Source: Nanobdellota archaeon (lineage in GTDB: Archaea; Nanobdellota; Nanobdellia; Pacearchaeales; GW2011-AR1). From it: 9,543 nt of DNA. Both the position numbers and the translations under genes were made by a program. The notes below the pieces were generated by a model. That model was not told the origin of the DNA and ran no database searches. It saw only the letters and a list, made by a program, of their open reading frames with translations. Numbering within the stretch: position 1 is the first letter of the stretch; each line of letters starts with the position of its first letter. Shown here piece after piece: positions 6,682 through 9,543 of this stretch. The stretch spans positions 1 to 9,543 of the forward strand of contig JAGVIM010000097.1 of assembly GCA_020056045.1 (NCBI GenBank), given 5' to 3'.

Positions 6682-7123
6682 ATTTTTCTCCAAAGAATAA
6701 TTTAATTTCAAATTCTACCTCTTCCTTGCTTCCAGAAGCATGCATAATATTTTTTGTCACTTTTCCGTTTTTTGTCAATTCTTCCATATCTTGATCTCCT
6801 GCAAAATCTCTTCTTACACTTCCAACAGGAGATTTAGAAGGGTTTGATAATCCTCTTATCTTTCTCATTTTTTGTATTGCATTTTCTCCTTCAATAATCA
6901 TTAATATTGATGGCTCTTTAGTCATATAATCTATTATTTCCTTTTTTATTTGTGGGAACTTTTTTAGTGATTCCTTATATAATTCAGATACTTGCTCTTC
7001 TGTTAGTTTTATTATATTTAAACTAGAGATCATTAAACCTTCATTTTCAATTCTTTTTATAGTCTCTCCAACTAGTCTCTTTTGAATGCCATCTGGTTTG
7101 ATCATTACTACTGTTTTTTCCAT
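6671..7123 (-). CDS. ndk: Nucleoside diphosphate kinase
   Basis: Transfers the gamma-phosphate from ATP to NDPs through a phosphohistidine (cytoplasmic). The 150-aa length fits the family. Residues 4-12 read TVVMIKPDG, the conserved first strand with the KPDG motif. The active-site region is NIMHASGS with catalytic His128 (NxxHGSDS or HASDS in most relatives). SNPSKSPVGSVRRDF (93-107) replaces the usual NP..A.PGTIRGDF, so the nucleotide loop is somewhat divergent, but the conserved Arg and DF remain. ATG 7123 begins immediately before the first strand and lies about 24 nt from a TATA-like box. Its 3' end carries the ribosome-binding site and start codon of the pyrophosphatase-like gene, so the two are very probably co-transcribed and translationally coupled. 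Confidence 0.94.
   Translation of the reverse strand: MEKTVVMIKPDGIQKRLVGETIKRIENEGLMISSLNIIKLTEEQVSELYKESLKKFPQIKKEIIDYMTKEPSILMIIEGENAIQKMRKIRGLSNPSKSPVGSVRRDFAGDQDMEELTKNGKVTKNIMHASGSKEEVEFEIKLFFGEKYEI
6688..6691 (-). promoter_or_regulatory. Shine-Dalgarno site deciding the DHH gene start
   Basis: Minus-strand GGAG lies 6 nt before ATG 6681, inside the last codons of ndk. Most promoter-proximal genes in this window lack such a site, so its presence at an internal operon gene supports translation from 6681 rather than from TTG 6711. Confidence 0.6.
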
Positions 7124-7142
7124 AGAAAAAGAATAATATTCT

Positions 7143-7150
7143 AATATAAA
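7143..7150 (-). promoter_or_regulatory. TATA box for the ndk operon
   Basis: Minus-strand TTTATATT is centred 23-24 nt before the ndk ATG without a Shine-Dalgarno site, consistent with a leaderless or near-leaderless mRNA for ndk and the DHH gene. Confidence 0.45.
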
Positions 7151-7191
7151 TATCTTCAGTTTTAAGCGATAAATTTGAACATTTAGTTAAA

Positions 7192-7265
7192 TGCTTCCCA
7201 AAAACACTCCCCGACTTTATCGTCGATAACACTCGTGAGGACCTTAACCTTAGTTACATACCCTC
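7192..7265. other. Unexplained GC-enriched intergenic island upstream of ndk
   Basis: Within the 164-bp gap between the ABC exporter gene and ndk, this stretch is clearly richer in G and C (CACTCCCCGAC, CACTCGTGAGG, repeated CCTTA units) than the surrounding DNA. It has no convincing ORF; a 12-codon plus-strand ORF at 7191-7229 has little support. In AT-rich archaeal genomes such islands often mark structured RNAs, but I can draw no tRNA, C/D-box or H/ACA architecture with confidence on either strand. Confidence 0.3.
7217..7229. promoter_or_regulatory. Perfect 13-bp palindrome TTATCG-T-CGATAA
   Basis: Two exact 6-nt inverted half-sites flank one central base, about 100 nt upstream of the ndk ATG. 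A further CGATAA half-site is at 7167-7172. It could be a dimeric repressor site for ndk or a short RNA stem; the binding protein is unknown. Confidence 0.35.
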
Positions 7266-7287
7266 TAATTATTTAATCTTTATCTCT

Positions 7288-9069
7288 CTATTTAATATAC
7301 CCGCCTTTCTGTAGATTCCATAGATGTCTATACTCACCTGATTGGCCAATCAATTGTGCATGTGTTCCTTTTTGAACAATTTTTCCATTTTTCATAACTA
7401 TAATTTGATCTGCTTTCATTATTGTTGATAGTCTATGGGCAATTATAATTGAGGTTCTTCCTTTCATTAATTTTTCCAAGTCTGTCTGTATTTCATGTTC
7501 TGTTTGAGAATCCAATGAAGATGTTGCCTCATCTAAAACTAATATTTTTTTATCTGCAAGAATTGCCCTTGCAATTGAAACTCTTTGTTTTTCTCCACCC
7601 GAAAGTTTAACTCCTCTTTCTCCAACAATTGTATTTTCTTTATTTGGAAAAATTTTTATTATTTTATCTAACTGAGCAAATCTAATTGCTTCAATTACTT
7701 CTTCTCTTGTTGCTTTTGGATTTGAAAATGCAACATTGTTATAAATCGTATCATCAAATAAAACACATTCTTGAGGAACAATTGACATCTCATTTCTTAA
7801 TGATTCTTGTTTAACTTTCCTTATATCTTGATTATCAATTAATATCTCTCCTTTATTTAAGTTATACATTCTGTAAAGAAGTTTGATAAGAGTTGTTTTT
7901 CCACTTCCTGAATGTCCAACAAGGGCTATTTTTTTATTTCTAGGAATCTTTAAATTAAAATTATCAAATATCTTTCTTTTTCCATAATTAAATGTTACAT
8001 TGTTAAATTCAACTTCTCCATATTTTATTATCAATCTTTTTGAATTTGGTTCATCTTTTATTTCTTTTTTAATTTTTCCATATTCAAATAAGTCTTGATA
8101 ATCTGCCATTGACCTATAAAATCCCCTAAGTCCATGTACAAATCCATACATATTTCCAATCATACTAAGAAATATTGTGTAAATAAATGCAATAGTTCCA
8201 AGGCTTAGTTCTCCTGACAGGAATTTTGTAATAGAGAAATATACTAAAAAGAATATTCCAAATCCTAAAATCAGGCTTTGAACAGAATCTAGCCATCTAA
8301 AATAATTCCAATTGTTAACAATCTTGTTTTGTGTATTTTCTATAAGTTTTTCATATTTTTTCTTTATTAATTCTTCTTTTCCAAAATACTGTATTGAATC
8401 AATATTTGTGAAAATATCTGCAGTATTTCCCTTTTCTATATCTTCTGCAGTATTTGCCTCAAGATTTGCACCTGCTGACATTCTTTGTATAAAAAAACTA
8501 TAGGCTATAAAGAGAAGGGTTGTAATTAAGATTATTAGGGAAGATATTTTATCAAAATAAAAAATAGAACCAACTCCAATGATAGTTTCAAATATTAAGG
8601 GAGCCACATTAAAAACAATAACATCTGTTAATCTTTCTGTTGCTCCCGCACCTCTAGTTAATCTGGAAATCATGCTTCCTGTTTTATGAGAAACATGAAA
8701 ACCATGGTCTAGACTTACAATGTGATTAAAATATTTTCTTTTAAGGTCAAAAATAAGTCCACCTTCTAGGCGATTTATAAAATGAATATGTATCCATCTA
8801 AAAACAGAATTCATAATAATTATTAATATGTATAATAATCCAATTATAATTAAAGAATTTTTAAAAGCAGTTGATGTTAAACTACCTGTATCATAACTAG
8901 TTCCTTTATCAATTATAACTTTAAACAAAAATCTATCAATAACTACTCTTGATTCCATCAAAATTGATAAAAATAATATTAAAAATACAATCCACCTATA
9001 TTTGTATATCAGTTCAAAATATACCTTAAGATTATACTTAAAATCAATACTTTGTTTTTCTTTTTTCAT
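7288..9069 (-). CDS. ABC exporter, fused transmembrane and ATPase half-transporter
   Basis: The 593-aa protein forms a homodimeric or heterodimeric ATP-driven exporter in the cytoplasmic membrane. Residues about 20-310 hold hydrophobic helices of the type I exporter fold (clear segments near 26-45, 70-90, 150-170, 175-195, 262-282, 288-310). The NBD (about 350-590) is complete: Walker A GHSGSGKT (385-392), Q-loop Gln433, signature LSGGEKQ (489-495), Walker B ILVLDEA with Glu514, D-loop SSLD, and H-loop His545. The linker region FGKEE and the VIFNVAPLIFE stretch resemble the Atm1/MsbA-like group, but the substrate cannot be told. The start at ATG 9069 is supported by GAGG 5 nt upstream. No partner permease or regulator is adjacent. 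Some Leu/Ile-rich stretches reflect composition, not disruption; the frame is intact. Confidence 0.93.
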   Translation of the reverse strand: MKKEKQSIDFKYNLKVYFELIYKYRWIVFLILFLSILMESRVVIDRFLFKVIIDKGTSYDTGSLTSTAFKNSLIIIGLLYILIIIMNSVFRWIHIHFINRLEGGLIFDLKRKYFNHIVSLDHGFHVSHKTGSMISRLTRGAGATERLTDVIVFNVAPLIFETIIGVGSIFYFDKISSLIILITTLLFIAYSFFIQRMSAGANLEANTAEDIEKGNTADIFTNIDSIQYFGKEELIKKKYEKLIENTQNKIVNNWNYFRWLDSVQSLILGFGIFFLVYFSITKFLSGELSLGTIAFIYTIFLSMIGNMYGFVHGLRGFYRSMADYQDLFEYGKIKKEIKDEPNSKRLIIKYGEVEFNNVTFNYGKRKIFDNFNLKIPRNKKIALVGHSGSGKTTLIKLLYRMYNLNKGEILIDNQDIRKVKQESLRNEMSIVPQECVLFDDTIYNNVAFSNPKATREEVIEAIRFAQLDKIIKIFPNKENTIVGERGVKLSGGEKQRVSIARAILADKKILVLDEATSSLDSQTEHEIQTDLEKLMKGRTSIIIAHRLSTIMKADQIIVMKNGKIVQKGTHAQLIGQSGEYRHLWNLQKGGYIK

Positions 9070-9074
9070 AGAAA

Positions 9075-9078
9075 CCTC
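9075..9078 (-). promoter_or_regulatory. Shine-Dalgarno site of the ABC exporter
   Basis: Minus-strand GAGG (within AGAGGT, complementary to the usual 16S 3' end) is 5 nt before ATG 9069. It implies a transcript with a 5' UTR, unlike the apparently leaderless genes in this window. A weak TATA-like TTTTTAAAT lies at 9099-9107. Confidence 0.5.
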
Positions 9079-9185
9079 TTTTATAAAAATAAAAATTAAT
9101 TTAAAAACTTATGTAATACCCTTTTTTCTATACATAACTTTATATATTTCTCATACCTATAATTTATATCATTAATAAATAAAAT

Positions 9186-9329
9186 ATGCCTAATCCTGAT
9201 TATTTTTCAAATTTTAGCCCAAAATCTTTTTCATTTGATGATTTAGAAAAAGAAGATGAAAAAAAAGAAAAAGATTTATTTGATAAAAAGAATTTAAGAA
9301 AAGACATTTGTTTAGAGAACTTTGAATAA
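9186..9329 (+). CDS. Possible small charged protein (47 aa)
   Basis: ATG 9186 to TAA 9329. The product begins MPNPDYFSNFSPKSFSFDD and continues as a Lys/Glu/Asp-rich, probably helical or disordered segment ending KDICLENFE. It has no signal peptide, membrane helix or recognisable domain. TATA-like octamers lie upstream at 9139-9146 and 9163-9169 (20 to 43 nt before the ATG), divergent from the ABC gene. No Shine-Dalgarno site is present. An open reading frame of this length in AT-rich DNA could occur by chance, but the non-repetitive aromatic/proline-bearing N-terminus makes a real small protein plausible. Confidence 0.4.
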   Translation: MPNPDYFSNFSPKSFSFDDLEKEDEKKEKDLFDKKNLRKDICLENFE

Positions 9330-9357
9330 TTCATTTTTTAGCAAACTTTAATGAATT
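9328..9357. repeat. Inverted repeat AATTCATT / AATGAATT
   Basis: Arms at 9328-9335 and 9350-9357 are exact reverse complements (8 bp) separated by 14 nt with a T6 run just after the left arm. It begins at the stop of the small ORF and could help end that transcript. Confidence 0.35.
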
Positions 9358-9372
9358 TTCAAAGGGCTCTTC

Positions 9373-9402
9373 AGAGAAATTTGCTATTTTGCAAAATTCT
9401 CT
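9373..9402. repeat. Hairpin AGAGAAATTTGC / GCAAAATTCTCT
   Basis: Arms at 9373-9384 and 9391-9402 pair over 12 positions with one mismatch and a 6-nt loop (TATTTT). No T-run follows on either strand, so a simple intrinsic terminator is unlikely. Confidence 0.5.
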
Positions 9403-9453
9403 TTAGACTAGATTCATTATATATACTGTATAATTGATTATGAGATTAATATG

Positions 9454-9517
9454 TCAAGATTTATTTTTTGCGTAAACTCCCTATTTTAATTCGTGAGAAA
9501 GCAAAAATAAATCTTGA
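9454..9517. repeat. Long inverted repeat TCAAGATTTATTTTTTGC / GCAAAAATAAATCTTGA
   Basis: Arms at 9454-9471 and 9501-9517 match over 17 bp with a single one-base bulge and a 29-nt spacer. The right arm overlaps a second palindrome starting at 9513, so two alternative foldings compete. It may be a structured RNA, a mobile-element end or a regulatory site. Confidence 0.6.
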
Positions 9518-9543
9518 GCATGCTCAAGAACCAGTATGGCGTA
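9481..9543 (-). CDS. Possible 3' end of a minus-strand gene cut by the right edge
   Basis: The minus-strand frame entering at 9543 is open for 20 codons to TAG at 9483-9481 and reads YAILVLEHAQ then DLFLLSHELK. The composition is protein-like and this end is less AT-biased than the spacer to its left. Against it, the repeat arms fall inside, and 20 codons is too short to identify anything. I do not recognise a family. Confidence 0.2.
   Translation of the reverse strand, partial: YAILVLEHAQDLFLLSHELK
9513..9528. repeat. Perfect 16-bp palindrome CTTGAGCATGCTCAAG
   Basis: The sequence equals its own reverse complement. Its CTTGA half is shared with the right arm of the longer repeat at 9454-9517. 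It looks like a dimeric protein-binding site, or the base of a stem if the region is transcribed. Confidence 0.55.

Noticed and set aside
6682..6711. Ten-codon N-terminal extension of the DHH gene from 6711
   Set aside because: The codon at 6711 is TTG with no well-spaced Shine-Dalgarno site, whereas ATG 6681 has GGAG 6 nt upstream and begins just before the repeat domain.
7191..7229. 12-codon plus-strand ORF in the GC-rich island as a leader peptide
   Set aside because: No enrichment for a regulatory amino acid and no downstream plus-strand gene to regulate.
7047..7232. 61-codon minus-strand ORF overlapping the start of ndk
   Set aside because: It begins at GTG, overlaps the conserved ndk start in another frame, and reads as low-quality out-of-frame sequence.
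7160..7287. tRNA or box C/D RNA in the ABC-ndk gap
   Set aside because: A GTTCAAAT string resembles a T-arm, but no acceptor, D or anticodon stems can be formed around it, and no paired C and D boxes are present.
9442..9477. Short plus-strand ORF (11 codons) near the right end
   Set aside because: It lies inside the inverted-repeat arm, has no amino-acid bias, and is followed by no visible gene.
1..9543. CRISPR array or tandem repeats
   Set aside because: No regularly spaced direct repeats were seen; the only repeats are short promoter motifs and the inverted repeats listed.

Overview
The window looks like chromosomal DNA of an AT-rich archaeon, probably a small-genome DPANN-type lineage (Woesearchaeota/Pacearchaeota-like). 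This placement is an inference. It rests on TATA-like octamers centred about 24-29 nt before several start codons with no Shine-Dalgarno site (the archaeal leaderless arrangement), the archaeal/fungal type of aspartate-semialdehyde dehydrogenase, very low GC, and compact genes. No rRNA, tRNA, transposase or CRISPR array is visible.

Positions 1-3285 are an amino-acid biosynthesis block. Read along the minus strand it runs dapA (2555-1599), asd (1559-468), a 22-codon leucine-rich leader ORF (426-358), then leuA (318 to the left edge, partial). The leader has its own TATA box 27 nt before its ATG, 8 Leu among its last 12 residues, and a 12-bp hairpin over its stop codon. This is the layout of a leucine attenuator, which would be remarkable in an archaeon. 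Divergent from dapA, a plus-strand gene (2626-3285) encodes an N-terminal helical DNA-binding-like segment plus ACT-like domain(s). The shared 61-bp spacer holds four TTTAC/GTAAA half-sites, so the protein is a candidate local regulator of lysine/aspartate-family synthesis.

Positions 3286-7123 hold a four-helix membrane protein with an outward cysteine-bearing loop (minus, convergent with the ACT gene), and then a minus-strand pair. In that pair ndk overlaps by 11 bp a 915-residue protein made of a class II inorganic-pyrophosphatase-like DHH/DHHA2 core between two copies of a roughly 200-residue domain I do not recognise.

Positions 7124-7287 are intergenic and contain an unexplained GC-rich island with a 13-bp palindrome. 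A complete ABC exporter (TMD-NBD, 593 aa) occupies 7288-9069 on the minus strand. From 9070 to the right edge there is a divergent region, a possible 47-aa charged small protein (9186-9329), and a cluster of inverted repeats (9328-9528) that may include the 3' end of a further minus-strand gene.

The strongest leads for novelty are the leucine leader in front of leuA, the duplicated-domain pyrophosphatase-like protein coupled to ndk, and the ACT regulator with its palindromic half-site array.
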